NCBI GenBank assembly: GCA_944548615.1
Contig: OX155951.1
Coordinates: 40,221,115 to 40,285,114 of the forward strand
Length of the DNA stretch: 64,000 nucleotides
Source of the DNA: Micropterix aruncella
Lineage: Eukaryota > Arthropoda > Insecta > Lepidoptera > Micropterigidae
Reading direction: 5' to 3'
Below, piece by piece: positions 1 to 11,549 of the stretch; within the stretch, counting starts at the first letter, position 1; every line of letters begins with the position of its first letter. The notes under the pieces were generated by a model that searched no databases, was not told where the DNA came from, and worked only from the letters and a program-made list of their open reading frames with translations. The position numbers were made by a program, and so were the translations under genes.

Positions 1-345
1 TGATATGCAACGACGGAAACTGCGAAAAGGAGGTCTCACGCAGATGGCAAGATCGGCCATGAGCAAGCTAGAATGGCTGTGGAAGAATCGGGATATAAGT
101 AAGCGGACTAAGGTCAGGCTAGTCCGAGCTCTTGTTTTCTCGATCTTTCTCTATGCATCGGAGACATGGACCCTGAAGGCTCGGATACGCACCAAAATCG
201 ATGCACTGGAGATGTGGTGTCGGCATAAAATGCTAGGAATCCCATGGACAGCACAAGGTACCAACAAATCTATCCTGGAAGAACTCGGCATCCAAGTGAG
301 GCGCTCCACCGTATGCATGAGAAGGGTCCTGCAGTTTTTCGGAGA
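1..345 (+). pseudogene. LINE reverse transcriptase, C-terminal fragment
   Basis: This is the C-terminal end of a non-LTR retrotransposon reverse transcriptase, cut by the window edge. The frame from position 5 reads MARSAMSKLEWLWKNRDIS, then LVRALVFSIFLYASETWTLK and IDALEMWCRHKMLGIPWTAQ. This is the thumb and post-RT region common in insect endonuclease-RT LINEs. Upstream, the expected residues NDGNCEKEVSRR are in a different frame (from base 9), so there is a frameshift near base 45. Similarity stops near 345, just after a local duplication of GGAGAAGGGTCCTGCA; the rest of the frame, to 445, is unrelated. It is a dead 5'- and 3'-truncated relic. The clade is not certain; RTE-like is my guess. 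Confidence 0.8.
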
Positions 346-495
346 AGGGTCCTGCAATTTCACTAAGGGTGGATTTTATTTTATAGCGACATTTTCACTA
401 AATCTGGAATGCAAGTATTTTCGCAACTTTTGCAATTTTTCATAAATTATGCAAGTAATAGTAGAAGCAGCATTCAACCTCTCAGCCTATCCACA

Positions 496-1162
496 ACTAG
501 AGCTGTCAACTACAACGGGCGAACCCATCACCTCAGAAAGTTTTAAAGAAATTTGATCGTTCTGTCTCCCGTGAGGGGAAAGCAGAAAACTTAGGACAAA
601 ACAGTCCACCGTCAAGTTCCGCCACATGCCCGTAAGAAGCTAACGCCTCACAGCGAGATAGCAAGGTAACTCACCCAGCGGGCTGACACTCGCGCCCTTA
701 CTGCTAGTTGCAACCAGATTACTCCAGTCTCCCGACTGGTGCGGGTTCGAGGTCGCTTGCGCGGTCCTCTCCATTACGTAGCGGTGAAACGATGTCTACC
801 GAATCTATCGCAGACCACGACATCCTTTGCCTGGTTGTTCACCCGGAATCGGGTAGCCGATGGTCGTCTCAAGAGCAGTCGCCGTAAGGTGAACAACCAC
901 CCCCGCTCTTTAGGAAACAGTACTGTTTACAGACTCCCCCGACTGATAGTCAGAATGCACAATCGATTGGCGACGCCGCACGGTGGGCAAACCGACCAGG
1001 AGCGCCAGAAGATTGACTCCTAGGGGAAACTAGTCCTACCCGGGCTCGTACTTCATGCGTGGTGGCCGCCGGATGGATGTTGACCCGTGAGTGTGACCGA
1101 CCCTAAACAAATGGGTCTTCGTGGCCAACTTTAACAGGGCCGGCTCATTAACTCCTTCGACG
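496..1162. mobile_element. Family A dispersed repeat, full-length copy A1
   Basis: This 667-bp GC-richer block recurs at least ten times, whole or in part, in the window. One end carries a small conserved hairpin (CGGG-CGAA-CCCG inside ACTACAACGGGCGAACCC). The other end carries GTGTGACCGACCCT followed by CGTGGCCAACTT. The 8-bp direct repeat TATCCACA lies at 488-495 and 1163-1170, immediately outside, and reads as a target-site duplication. No transposase, reverse transcriptase, long terminal inverted repeat or A-tail is visible. A 94-codon frame inside (739-1023) is only partly kept in other copies. The class is unknown; it behaves like a non-autonomous retroposon. Confidence 0.75.
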
Positions 1163-1894
1163 TATCCACAGCTCTATCAGCCAGTCGTGACCGGGAGTCG
1201 AACGAGGTGGCCGTCCATAGAAATATGACTAACTGATTCAAAAAAGCGCTATTACTGAGGGCGGTCACACACATTTGCCTTTACGCGCTCTGGCTATGGC
1301 AGCCAGTCGACTGCCTTGCACGAGTGCACGTTCTTTTAGCTGCCGCAGCCAAAATTTATTGTCTGCCGTAGTGCTCGTGCTACGATGAGTAACCTTATGT
1401 GGCTGCTGCCGCCAGGCTGCTTAGTACAGGGGCGCTCTTGACTGAGAGCATTTCACTCCAACTTACACAGTGCGGTTGTTATACCGTCGGAAATTCGAAT
1501 GATACAAATTTCATGTAGTAACATCCGTTTTTATTTTATGTATAATGTCAAACCCACGCGATAGACTTTAATTGCATACCTCCGTAGCCTGAAACAAAAT
1601 GAGGCAATCGCTCCTGCAGTGAGCTCTTAGACTAAATGGTAGCCACTACGCGAAGCCGCGGAAAATACTGTTGCACCCAACGAGCACACACTGTACTGTA
1701 ATATCGCACGGACCAGCGGTCGCGCGAAAACAAACATTCGCCTCGGTACATTGGGTGCATATTCGTATCGCGGCAAATTCCGTTTTATACCAGACATTCC
1801 TCCGTACCCCACGCTTCGTTGTGTATAAGAGGAGAGATCTTAACCCTTCCTATGTGAGCTAACCGTTTTTGGTTAGACGCTTTCCGCGCTGTGC
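1163..1894. other. Unassigned stretch, no gene seen
   Basis: Mixed-composition DNA with several CG-containing runs (about 1250-1460 and 1640-1840). Short overlapping frames exist on both strands but show no domain, no start context and no codon bias. Inverted octamers GCACCCAA and TTGGGTGC lie near 1673 and 1758. I do not recognise it. Confidence 0.4.
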
Positions 1895-2080
1895 TAACTG
1901 TAATATTTATTCATTATTATCTTAATTGTTTTACGAGATAATGTTGTAACGTTATCATATTTCAAATTTCAATGTGATCATTTTGCAGTTATTCTTTTTA
2001 CGATCCGTATAGTAGTTTAAAAGTTATGCGCAAAACTATCCCGAGCAGAAATTTTACCCCGCCATACAAGTTTATGTAGA
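1895..2080. repeat. Family E repeat fragment (E1)
   Basis: The segment resembling TTGTTTTACGAGATAAT and GATCATTTTGCAGTTATTC, then GATCCGTATAGTAGTTTAA, recurs at 35.0, 43.2 and 55.3 kb. The 55.3 kb copy is exactly bounded by TTAA, so this is probably a degraded copy of a TTAA-targeting MITE. Its ends cannot be fixed here. Confidence 0.5.
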
Positions 2081-3439
2081 GAGATCGTACAGTATTTGTA
2101 TGCAGGAAAAACCCTCATATGCATTCATTTATATTATTTATAAAAAAATAGAATAAATAAAAACTAAAATTAATTTACATCGAAAATAGCCAATAACCTA
2201 TGAGTGAGAGATGCGAAGTTGTCAAATTTGTAGTTGCTAAATTCTAAAGATTTGTTTTATGATATTATCACAAATAAAGTAATCAATTACTGATAGTCGC
2301 ATATTTTTCGAAGAAAATATGCATTCTAAATTGATAAAAAATCCTGATGCTTAGTGTGGCTAAATGCTTAATAATAACCGTTATGTCGAAAAACTGTCAT
2401 ATCCTCAGTAAAAAATATAAAACTTGTTAATTCACAGAGTGAAAGAGAAGTTAATTTGCCTGAAGGTTTTGCAGTAATAAAAGATGTGTATACCTGTGTT
2501 TTCTGACTAATTTATTTCTAAGCCCCATTGAGAAGTTTTGAACTAAAAGGGACTAAAATGCCACCACGTTTTATGCTTTGTTAACTCCGTTTAAGTTCGC
2601 GGTCTTATAACATTACACTCACCAACGCACAGCTTCAACCTTCCCAATTCAAGCCCTAGGGATGATCTTAGACTAGTGCTAAGCCTGCGAGAAATTAACT
2701 GAGAAAGAGGTGAGGACTATCGGAGACAATAGCCGTGCGAGTTAGACGGTTACATACGGCAGCAGCGACGCATAATCGAAGTGTAATGATGATACGAGGA
2801 AAAGGAGTTGGTGACTAGGTGCAATATCACCGAAAAAGGAGGTAACGTTTGAAGCACAACACAAGAAAAGTAGTAAGATTGAGCGCCTCGAACGAGATAT
2901 TTATTGTATCACAAACAAACATTACAATAAGGTTGAAATTTATAAAAAAACACAACTCGAAATCGAAAATAAATCAAACCGCGGTGGATCAACAAGACTA
3001 CCGCGAGCCGGGAGTAAGCCTAAGACAGAGCGTTTATTCAGGTTACTGGTGGCCGATGTAATCCGATATTTGATCCAGGCCAATAGTCAATAGTCATTTA
3101 TTCATCCAAAATTGCAAATACAGTGGGATATGTCATAATCCTAATTATTTAAAACACAATAATGAAAATATAAATGTCACAAATAATTCCCTTTTTTATC
3201 AATAAAAATAATACTAAAAATAACCAAAAGTCAGTAAACGTTAGCCATCAGATGAACGAGGGATAGCGGAACCCGCACGAGGACAAACCATTACATGGGA
3301 ACCCATTCAAAGGAGACACCGGCGACTCTCCGCGGGGGGTGAGAATTGGCGACTGGCAAGCAGATCGATGGTTATTTCAGGCGACAGGCTGTGATCTCTT
3401 CCACTATTCTTTCTGTTGGGAGCTAACGGATCGAATACA
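2081..3439. other. Unassigned AT-rich stretch, no gene seen
   Basis: Mostly AT-rich DNA. A less AT-rich part at about 2590-3060 and another at 3230-3440 have no frame that resembles a known protein. The 70-codon frame at 2849 is low complexity. No repeat partner was found in the window. Confidence 0.4.
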
Positions 3440-4290
3440 GTTGAGCCACTATGCCCCATGTGTTAGGGTCGGGCCAACTCGCAGGTCAACACCTATCCGG
3501 TAGCCTCCACGCAGAGGTGCGAGCCCAGGTAGTACTCTGTGCCTACGGGCCAGATCTCCTGGGAATCGCCCCCCTGGCACTCCTGGGCGGTTTGCACACC
3601 TGGTTGCACTGGTAGTAAGGGCGCGAGTGTCGACCCGCTGTTTAATTGACCTTGCTATCTCGCGACAAGGCGTTGGATTCTTACGGGCTTGTGGCGTGAC
3701 TAGACGGTGGACTTTTTTCGTCCTAAATCTTCTGCGCTCACATCACGGGAGACAGAACGATCTAATATCGTTAAAACTTCCTGAGGAGACGGGTTCGCCC
3801 GTTATAGTCGACAGCTCTGGTTGTGCATTCCGACTGATAACCGGGTGGGGGGGGGGGAGTCTGAAAGCAGCATGGTTTTTTTATAGAGAGGGGGCGACAA
3901 TTCGGCTACCAGCTACAGGGTGAAGAGCCGGAGGATGGACGCCGAGGCACGCGATAGATTCGGTAGAAACCGAATCACGGCTACACAAGGGATAGGACCA
4001 CGCAAGCGACCTCGAACCTGTAACCAGTCGGGATACCGGAGTAATCTGGCTGCAACTGGAAGTAAGGGCGCGAGTGTTGGCCCGCTGTTTAATTAACCTG
4101 GTTATCCAACGGTAAGACGTTGGCTTCTTACGTGCGAGTGGCGTAACTAGACAGTGGACTATTTCGTCCCAAGTCTTCTACGCTCACTCAGGAGTCACTC
4201 ACTTCTACTCAGGAGAGACAATTATAAAATATCGTTAAATATGCCTGAGTTGACGGATTCGCCCGTTGTAGTTGAATGCTCAAGTGTTCT
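3440..4290. mobile_element. Family A, rearranged double copy (A3/A4)
   Basis: Reverse orientation relative to A1. The first unit (about 3450-3815) holds both ends of family A, but its middle is missing: it jumps from the GGCACTCCTGGGCGGTTTGC segment straight to GTAGTAAGGGCGCGAGTGT. The second unit starts inside the element (TTGTGCATTCCGACTGATA, about 3825) and runs to the same conserved end, ATTCGCCCGTTGTAGTTGA, near 4275. The middle lost from the first unit is present in the second. This looks like an unequal exchange or template-switch product rather than two independent insertions. A G-run of about 12 at 3846 marks the join region. Confidence 0.65.
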
Positions 4291-5087
4291 TTTTATTAGG
4301 TGGGGCTCCTCGTGAGTTGGGCCCATTGACCCGGCTTTCAGTTATGGCATCACAGGACTGAGCGCCCTGTGGCGGGTATCGTCGTGAGGGGCACGCGGAC
4401 CTCGGCCTGCGTCTTTTGTGTCAGCGAGAAGAGCGCGACGCCGCACGTAAAATATAAAACAAATAAATATACTAATTCTAATCATAGTAACTTTTGCTCT
4501 GAATATACAAAGTTATTATACACACTTATTTATCGCATGTTTCATTCAACCAAGCCACACAAAAGAGTATTTAGCAGTAAGCCACTAGCACATCATTCAG
4601 ACATTTTATATAAAAATAATATCGTTCACTAACAACTGGAATAGGATATGTAACTACATGCTGCATATCATTCGCACGCTGCAGTGTGGCAAATCGACGA
4701 AATGCTTACGGTAAACCTATCATGAAGAGTTTTGCGAGTGTTTTCCGACAATATACCGACATAGCAAATATAGCTACAAACGAAAAAGTGGGTGCGATTA
4801 AAATATATCAATAAAGCAGTTCCAACATTCGTATTGGGCAGCCGGCCAGCTTTCAATCGGGATTTTTTCAGTGATTCATTAATTATTACAATCCACTTAA
4901 GACAATGCGATCATTAATGAACCATTCGAGCTTTTTTCTTTGACTTTGGAGTGATTTGACGCCGTCGCCGCTGCAAATAGGAATTATCGGAATTTTAAGG
5001 CTTCCACACATTATTTTCGTTTATTATTTTCTATTGATATATACAACGTACACTGGGAAAGATATTGGGTTGATCCCTACATTACCA
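4291..5087. other. Unassigned stretch, no gene seen
   Basis: AT-rich apart from a short CG-rich patch at 4360-4450. Frames of 60-90 codons on both strands have no recognisable motif. No repeat partner was seen. Confidence 0.4.
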
Positions 5088-5148
5088 TTTTATTTATTTT
5101 TATTTTATTTTATTTTTATTTTATTTTATTTTTATTTTACTTTATTCT
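5088..5148. repeat. (TTTTA)n-like microsatellite
   Basis: Runs of TTTTATTTTA and TTTATTTTTA repeat over about 60 bases. The 74-codon frame across it, rich in F, Y and L, is a by-product of the repeat. Confidence 0.85.
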
Positions 5149-5437
5149 GGAACCAAACAGAACTACATACAATGCAATAAAAACCTATTTAAAAGTGACA
5201 AAAATCCATTAATGTGATTCCGAATAAAGTATACAAAATGAACGTAATATAATTTTATATTGTTTCCGCTTGTGAATGGGGGGAATCAGGATGGTAAGTG
5301 AGGTGAAAGGGAGAGACAAAATAGATAATAATATAGTATGTATGTATATAAATATATTTATATTTAATTTTAGGTATGATATATAGTTATTATAATGAAT
5401 ATACTTGAGATAAAATTATGTCCTTGAACTAAATTAA

Positions 5438-6197
5438 ATGAAATATAATATGTATATTTATAAAGCTTCCAAAGCTTTAGGTTTTGTTATGAGGAGTGCA
5501 GCTTGCTTTCACCGTGTTAAAACTTTCAAGATCCTTTACTGCACTTTTGTCAGAAGCATCTTGGAATATGCATCTCAGGTATGGAACCCTTGTTATGACA
5601 AATATATAAACAGAATCGAGCGCATTCAAATGAAGTTCATGAAATATCTCTGCTTCCGTCTGAAAATCCCATACAGCTCATCTAACTATTTCAATTTATG
5701 CAAGAAATTTCATATCCTCCCCTTGATTAAGCGGCGTGAAACCGCGGACTTAACCTTTTTGCTAAAAATTACCTACAATAATATTAACTGTCCTGACTTA
5801 CTAAATAAAATTAATCTCCGTGTTCCTTCCAAACTCAATAGATTTAACCCTGCTCTTCATATTCCTCATGCTGGTACCAACTATAGGCAAAATGCATTTC
5901 TGTGGCGAACAAGTGACAATTTCAATGACATGATTAAACGCTTTGACTTTGATCTATTCTGTACGAGTGTTAACTCAGCTAGGCAGCGGCTGAACAGTGA
6001 ATTTTTTAGCATTAATTGTTGAATAATTTTTGATGCATTCTTAATCGATAGCTTTAATTGAAAGATCACATATGTTTCTACAACGTTATTTAAAAGTGAA
6101 AACCTTTAATTGGCTCTCTGCTATGTTACTCCGGCATTGTTAAATTATAATTAGCTGTTGGTTTTCCTGAAAATAAATAAATAAATAAATAAGTATA
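5438..6197 (+). pseudogene. LINE (CR1/jockey type) C-terminal RT fragment with 3' UTR
   Basis: A 194-codon open frame (5438-6022) encodes the end of a non-LTR reverse transcriptase: ASKALGFVMRSA, FKILYCTFVRSILEYASQVW, IERIQMKFMKYLCFRLKIPY, then KKFHILPLIKRRETADLTFL. These are the thumb and connection segments usual at the C terminus of CR1/jockey-like ORF2 proteins. The frame stops at 6020-6022, and a short 3' UTR ends in four to five AAAT units at 6171-6192, the expected LINE tail. The catalytic palm and endonuclease are absent, so this is a 5'-truncated insertion. The frame is unbroken, which suggests a fairly young insertion. Confidence 0.85.
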
Positions 6198-6244
6198 AAT
6201 GTTTTGTGATCTGACTGATCATCTAGATAGACTCTAGATTTTTT

Positions 6245-6955
6245 TTATTGAGTTCTTATAAGAGGTTTTTGATGAGTGTAATTAATACTAAGTTCGAGGT
6301 CTAATATTCTGTCCAACTTGTTATACTGAGTGTTATATTGATTCAAGAGCAGAAATGACAAGGTATCGATAAAATGGCAACTGAGACTGTCTGTATATTG
6401 AACTGGGATTGCACCACTTTCTGACGAGTTAATCCATTTGATCTTGGGGAAATTCCGATCTCCAACAATTACAAAATTATCGTCAGGATAATTACTTCGT
6501 ATGTCACTTAATTTTAACAAAAAGGAATTAACATTTTCCGCATGATTTCTGTCAGGGGGGAAATAGTAGCAGCATAGATGAAAACTTGATTTAGACCGCG
6601 AAGAGGAGATGGATACCCAAAGGTCTTCTGCAGAGGTGGACCAATCCTCACGTAAGCAAACTGACAGGTGGTGCTTAACGCCTTTCAGTAAAGTACCGCC
6701 CCGAGATTGTCCTGTCATAGCATAGTTTCTATCCCGTCTAAAAATAGCGTAACGAGAATCCAAAATTTCGGAGTCCCCTATTCCATCTATTAGGGATGTT
6801 TCAGTTAGACATATAATATCAAACTCCTCAGAAAAAGCATTATTAAAGAGAGTGTTTGTTTCAGAGCGTAACCAACGAACATTTTGATAGTAAAGATCTA
6901 CTGTCATAATGGAAATGTACTCAATTGTCGGAATAACAAGATCAACGATTGACAT
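6245..6955 (-). pseudogene. LINE endonuclease (APE-like) N-terminal fragment
   Basis: The reverse-strand frame encodes an apurinic-endonuclease-like domain from a LINE ORF2. It reads LYYQNVRWLRSETNTL (canonical QNVRGLR), then EEFDIICLTETSLIDGI with the metal-binding glutamate, then SAEDLWVSI, then NFVIVGDRNFPKIKWINSS, where the usual GDFN motif is GDRN. The C-terminal SDH motif and all of the RT are missing. It abuts the 3' tail of the opposite-strand LINE at 5438-6197. Because the inverted piece lies downstream of that tail, it is a separate element, not a twin-priming inversion. It is non-functional on this evidence. Confidence 0.8.
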
Positions 6956-8285
6956 AATTCAAATATTATGAAAAATATGTTGATAATATTTGGAATTACG
7001 TTATAACATTGGTAAAATAATCGAGCACCAAAACTGTACATGTTGAAATTAGCGAAAATCAGATTACCAGTGTCTGAGATATACCATCAATAAAAAAATA
7101 CAAATATTTCATAATTTATTAATCGCCTATGAAAGAAAATTACGATTAGAGTGGAAAGAAATGGTGAAATAAGTGCATAAAATATTCCATAAATAACAAC
7201 AATAATATTAAAAGGAATTAATGACATTTTGAACTTACATCAACAAAAAATCCATTCCACAATCTTTACCACATTAGTAGCACTGATACGAAAATCACTT
7301 CTTGTAGCACCCAATAATAAAATAAAATAAACAATGTGAAATAATCGTGTTTGCATTTGCAAGAATACATTGAAAAACACCAATAATATGCTATTTCGCA
7401 CACTTTTTACCGCTGTGTCATTTTCGCGATTTAATTGTTCCTTTAGTATTAACATTGACCGACAAACGGACAAAACGGACAGAGTGACTTTATTATTTTA
7501 TAAAAGATGGAAAGAAATAAATAAATATATAGATTTGGAAAGAAATAAATATAACGATTTTTTCTGAATTTTAGTGAAATCATGTTAATTCTGAAATAGT
7601 CCCATTTTATCTCTAAAATTTTTAGATGTCTATAAATTGCAATTGTCTTTATTTTTTTGAAATGGTTGATAATATGATCTCAGCAAAAGTAGTTTTGAAT
7701 TTTTTAAATAATTTTCACCATCTAGTTATTATAGTATTTAGAAGATTAACGAAATAAGGCTTTAATCAGAATGTATTTTAGATTTTTATCTACCTCTCAG
7801 TATAAAATTTTAAGTTTAAATTTATTGATATTTCAGTAATTGAATGAATTAATGAAATGAGACACTTTTTTATTACACAATAAAACATTTAAGATGCAAT
7901 GGTGGACTTATTGCTAGTTAGTTAAACAATATTTTCCAGTCGATATTACTGTGATAAAAAGTGATGTCAACATTAGAGTATTATAAGATACATTAACATT
8001 AAAATATATATATATGAATGCTACGCATTTTATACGTATATAAAGCAAAACGTGAATAAATAATAAATTTTCCAATAGAAAATAAATGATTTGAAATAAA
8101 TAAGTTTCTAAAATAAGGCGAGGAAAGGGAAGGGATAAAGGAAGGGTTAGAATTTGTGTTTTATATTATTGTAAAAATAAGTCATTTTTCGATTATTGTT
8201 TGAAGTGGGAAAGTGAGCTTGAAATTGACTTCATAGTCGAGCTGCATATACGGAGAAGGAGTAGGACAGAAATGTGGTTTTGTTA
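6956..8285. other. AT-rich stretch, no gene seen
   Basis: Strongly AT-rich with poly-A/T runs. Short frames at 7240-7567 have no domain similarity that I can recognise. The AAATAAATA pieces around 7515 may be the tail of a decayed LINE. Confidence 0.4.
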
Positions 8286-8289
8286 TATG

Positions 8290-8620
8290 TTATATTATTA
8301 GTAGTTCAACGAAGTGAGGTACCATGGCCTTCTGACCTGCTAAAAGCCTATTTGTGGTAGGAGGAAGATGCAGGATTATGTAGGACATTGTAAAGTAGTA
8401 AAATGATATGCATTTCTTTTCCGGTCCTGTATCCGAAGCCATTGCAATTTTGCTTGGTAATCCGAAACATGCTATTAGGAGATTGAATATGTATCTTTGG
8501 CAAACGATCTGTAGGCGCTCAAGCTTATCCAGATTGGACTAGGGGAGGTCCAGATATGTGACATCGGCATAGCCTGTTAACGAGTAATTGTGTTTTTTTC
8601 GTGTTTAAATGATCCTGAAC
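8290..8620 (-). pseudogene. Decayed LINE RT C-terminal fragment
   Basis: On the reverse strand the region translates, in pieces, as LDKLERLQIVCQRYIFNLL (8511-8530 and nearby), then GLPSKIAMASD, then WLRIQDRKRN followed by stops. This matches the layout of CR1/jockey RT C-termini (LERLQN.CIRFIFNL...WLPIRQRRKLH). Several stops and frame changes show it is an old relic. Confidence 0.6.
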
Positions 8621-8779
8621 ACAAAGAATTTAAATTATATTTGGGCAAATAAAACGGTGAAATTATTTCGTTAACAGTTTTCTTGAATGTAATATGAATA
8701 ATATTTTATCCTGGAGTAGATATTTATTGGTGCTACAGTTTGCTGCAGCGTGTATAAGTAGGTAAATTGGCCATCCTCT

Positions 8780-9080
8780 CAAAAATAACTTTATAGGCCA
8801 CGCATCGCACTAAGCCGTCGTTTGATATCATTTCGGACGCGGCGCATTTATGACAACAATATGCCCCATTCGGAGTGTGTCATTACAAGGGAGAGAATGG
8901 CCGAATGAAGGAAGCGGATGGAGGGGGTCGCCGACGTCATGTCCGTCGCGTCGGCCCATGCGAAAGATTGCGGCGGGGTCGCATAAAAACGAGTATGAAG
9001 TGAAACCTCTCACAGCGCTGTGTGACGTCACGATAAAAGCTAACACATTTTCACCTTGGCTTCGTATTTTTTTTAAATGA
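8780..9080. other. GC-rich island without coding potential
   Basis: About 300 bases with far more G, C and CpG than the flanks. It contains a CRE-like TGACGTCAC (about 9022) and GACGTCATGTCCG. Overlapping frames on both strands (8828-9118 and 8850-9080) show no domain. Candidate regulatory DNA by composition only. Confidence 0.3.
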
Positions 9081-9144
9081 ATAGATGTAAAATAAATTAT
9101 ATGACACTCAGCTATCATATTACCATTATGTCAAAAATATAACA

Positions 9145-9250
9145 AATTTTACAAATAATCAACATGGAAAATAGGCTCAAAATTTTCAAACTCCCTTTTA
9201 CCATAAATTGGGTTTCTTACCAAATTATTTACAATTTTATTTTTAAAATA
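9145..9250 (-). repeat. LINE 3' segment, inverted partner of 10.2 kb
   Basis: The reverse complement of about 9150-9235 nearly matches 10195-10285 (AATAATTTGGTAAGAAACCC, then GGGAGTTTGAAAATT). The partner translates as a LINE C-terminus (INNLVRNPIYSIREFEN). The two copies therefore form an inverted pair about 1 kb apart, from two insertions of one LINE family. Confidence 0.6.
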
Positions 9251-10029
9251 TCTTTTCGATTTGATTTCAATTTTAATTTTAATTTCAATTTCTAATATTT
9301 AGGCGAGTTAATTTTTAAATACTAATTTTAATAGATGGCATTTAAATCTGTGTGTTATTTTTATGAGATAAATACCTACTCTATATAAAATACGATAAAT
9401 GGTTTAAAAAATTAAATGTTAATATTGTTGTCATTGTTGTTATTATAAACGGCCATAAAAATGCTATTGGTTTAGCTGGAAAATCTTACAGGCCCGAAAT
9501 CTTACACTCATTAGAGACTTGCAACCTAGCAGTATACGTTCCGGTCATTCTACTGTGTCGGTGATACTATCGCGGCAGGTGTCTGGCTGGCTATTTTCTC
9601 GACCTGTCGCGGGCATTTCAATCGGTCGATCATTTCCTCCTTCTGACCAACTCGAGCATTACTGCTTCTTACGTGCACACTCAGCTTGAAACAAGTGCTG
9701 CCGAATATACCCTTACAGCTTTGGATGATCGCTGTCATCTCTTAGATAAAATCGAAGTTTATTATAGCATAGACCAAAGACCGGCATAGTATAGGACAAA
9801 GAGGCAAATAGTCAAATGGTCACATATTAATAAATATTTAAATTTCGAACACCCGCATTTACGAGTATTTGGAACATACTTCGTATCGTATTGGTTACCT
9901 TCGTAAGTATTTGGAACATACTGGAACATATTTGAAGTCTTTATGTAGAGTGACTGAGAGTTTAGCATGAAACTAGAAATTTCAATAGTGAGTATAAAAT
10001 CTCTCCGGGGTCAGGGGCTGAGAACCCTA
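9251..10029. other. Unassigned AT-rich stretch
   Basis: No coding frame or known repeat. The 17-mer AGTATTTGGAACATACT occurs at about 9861 and again at 9906. A slightly GC-richer part lies at 9530-9740. Confidence 0.35.
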
Positions 10030-10115
10030 ATGAGTTCAAATTCAAGTTTATTTATTAAATTTATAAATGGTATTTTTTTATTACAAATCCATCCTAACTA
10101 GGCCTCACCTGTACT
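10030..10115 (-). repeat. LINE 3' end, reverse strand
   Basis: The reverse complement reads GGTGAGGCCTAGTTAGGATG followed by an A-rich, AATAAATAA-like tail. It resembles the 3' ends at 60.67 and 63.73 kb (GGCACTGCCTAGTTAGGAGT). It is a short 5'-truncated LINE tail. Confidence 0.5.
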
Positions 10116-10164
10116 CAGGTAAGCTTCTAATTTAATGTATGTTACTTATTAAGATGCCAGAGCA

Positions 10165-10690
10165 AATGAAAAGCCTTGGAGAGGACCAATTTAAAAAGAT
10201 AATTATAAATAATTTGGTAAGAAACCCAATTTATAGTATAAGGGAGTTTGAAAATTCTAAGTTTATTTTCCATGCTGATCATTAATGAAATATGTAAAGT
10301 TTTAAACACAATGGTATTATGATAGCTGATATTATTATTTTCATATAATTGATTATATATCTATTCATTTTTAAAAAATACAAAGGCATATTGCTGGATT
10401 GAAAATAAAATAATTTTCTTTGATTATTCTACATAGAATTTTCATTTCTATTTTAATATATTACTCTCCCTGACTCTTAAATCACATTAGTATATTTTGA
10501 TTATCTGTATGTAGGTAATATTGAATCTAATATTACACCCATGACAACTTTCACGATAGTTATGTTTATAAATAATTACATTTTTAGCATTTCATTTTGT
10601 GACGCATCGAAGTGTAGGAATTCCTATCTACTGGAGTAATTGATTGCATTCTATTGTATTGTATTGTATGGGGTATCAAATACTTTTTAT
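10165..10690 (+). pseudogene. LINE C-terminal stub and 3' UTR
   Basis: The frame across 10165-10285 reads EQMKSLGEDQFKK then INNLVRNPIYSIREFEN and ends at HADH-stop, the style of CR1-like ORF2 ends in insects. The following AT-rich 3' UTR carries GCATCGAAGTGTAGGAATTC near 10603 and short TGTAT repeats at 10650-10670. Only the last ~40 codons remain. Confidence 0.55.
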
Positions 10691-11536
10691 CGTGAGCAAT
10701 GAATAAAATCTATTGTATTTAAGTAGATAGATATGTATCTATGGAATAATAGGTAATAATATGAACATTAAATATGTATTTAAACATGAACATTAAATAT
10801 GGACTTCGTTGCAACATAAATATGGATCTCTGCCAGATACCAGTATCATAGATGAGTCGTTAAAGGGCATACTAGTACACAAACTCCTTAATATATGTAT
10901 GTATAAATGTAATATAACTTATATATGTATTCCTATTTACTTATTTTGAATTTATGTTGTATAAGTATGATTTATATGTTTGCGGTTAACTCTACAACTT
11001 TTGCGGTCATTTTAAATTTTTGGTTGGTGGGGATGAGTCCTTGCCGCGTGGACTTGGACGATGAGTTCTCCCGGCAAAGTTACATTGGCCATCTACAAAT
11101 GCATCGGGAGGACTGTCGTTTATTTCCGCGCGGTATAGATCCGTTTTCTCTCAACTAATAAATATTTACGGATGTATTGTATTTTTGTTTCATAATTTAG
11201 TTTGTAAAATATTTTTAAAATACATAATTTCGAACGGCGAAAGGTTATAATCGGCATAAGAACATGTTTTTTTAAGAATTATATGTCTAATTATAAGTTC
11301 ATGCTGTTACTTACCTAAATAACTAAAATAAAATAAAAATATAAGGAAAACGAAAACTACTATCTGCTCAACATTTTTATATTGAGCTTACCATTTTTTT
11401 TCCATTGCCAAGTTTTTATTATAATATATTTGTTGAAAATCCGTGGGGTAGAGCCATTTTAGTATTTAATGTATAATGTGTTTTAAAAATAATACAAAAA
11501 TATGCTTATTAGACTTTCAGTTAATGCCAAAGCCAT
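10691..11536. other. AT-rich stretch, no gene seen
   Basis: AT-rich DNA with short internal repeats (TGAACATTAAATATG at about 10760 and 10788). The 77-codon frame at 10925 has no recognisable motif. Confidence 0.35.
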
Positions 11537-11549
11537 ATAAATTATTTTT

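Noticed and set aside
739..1023. 94-codon gene in family A copy A1
   Set aside because: Only part of the frame is kept in other copies, and A2 and A5 use other frames for the same DNA; shared DNA similarity explains it.
5438..6955. Single LINE insertion with 5' inversion (twin priming)
   Set aside because: The inverted endonuclease part lies beyond the 3' AAAT tail, the wrong side for twin priming.
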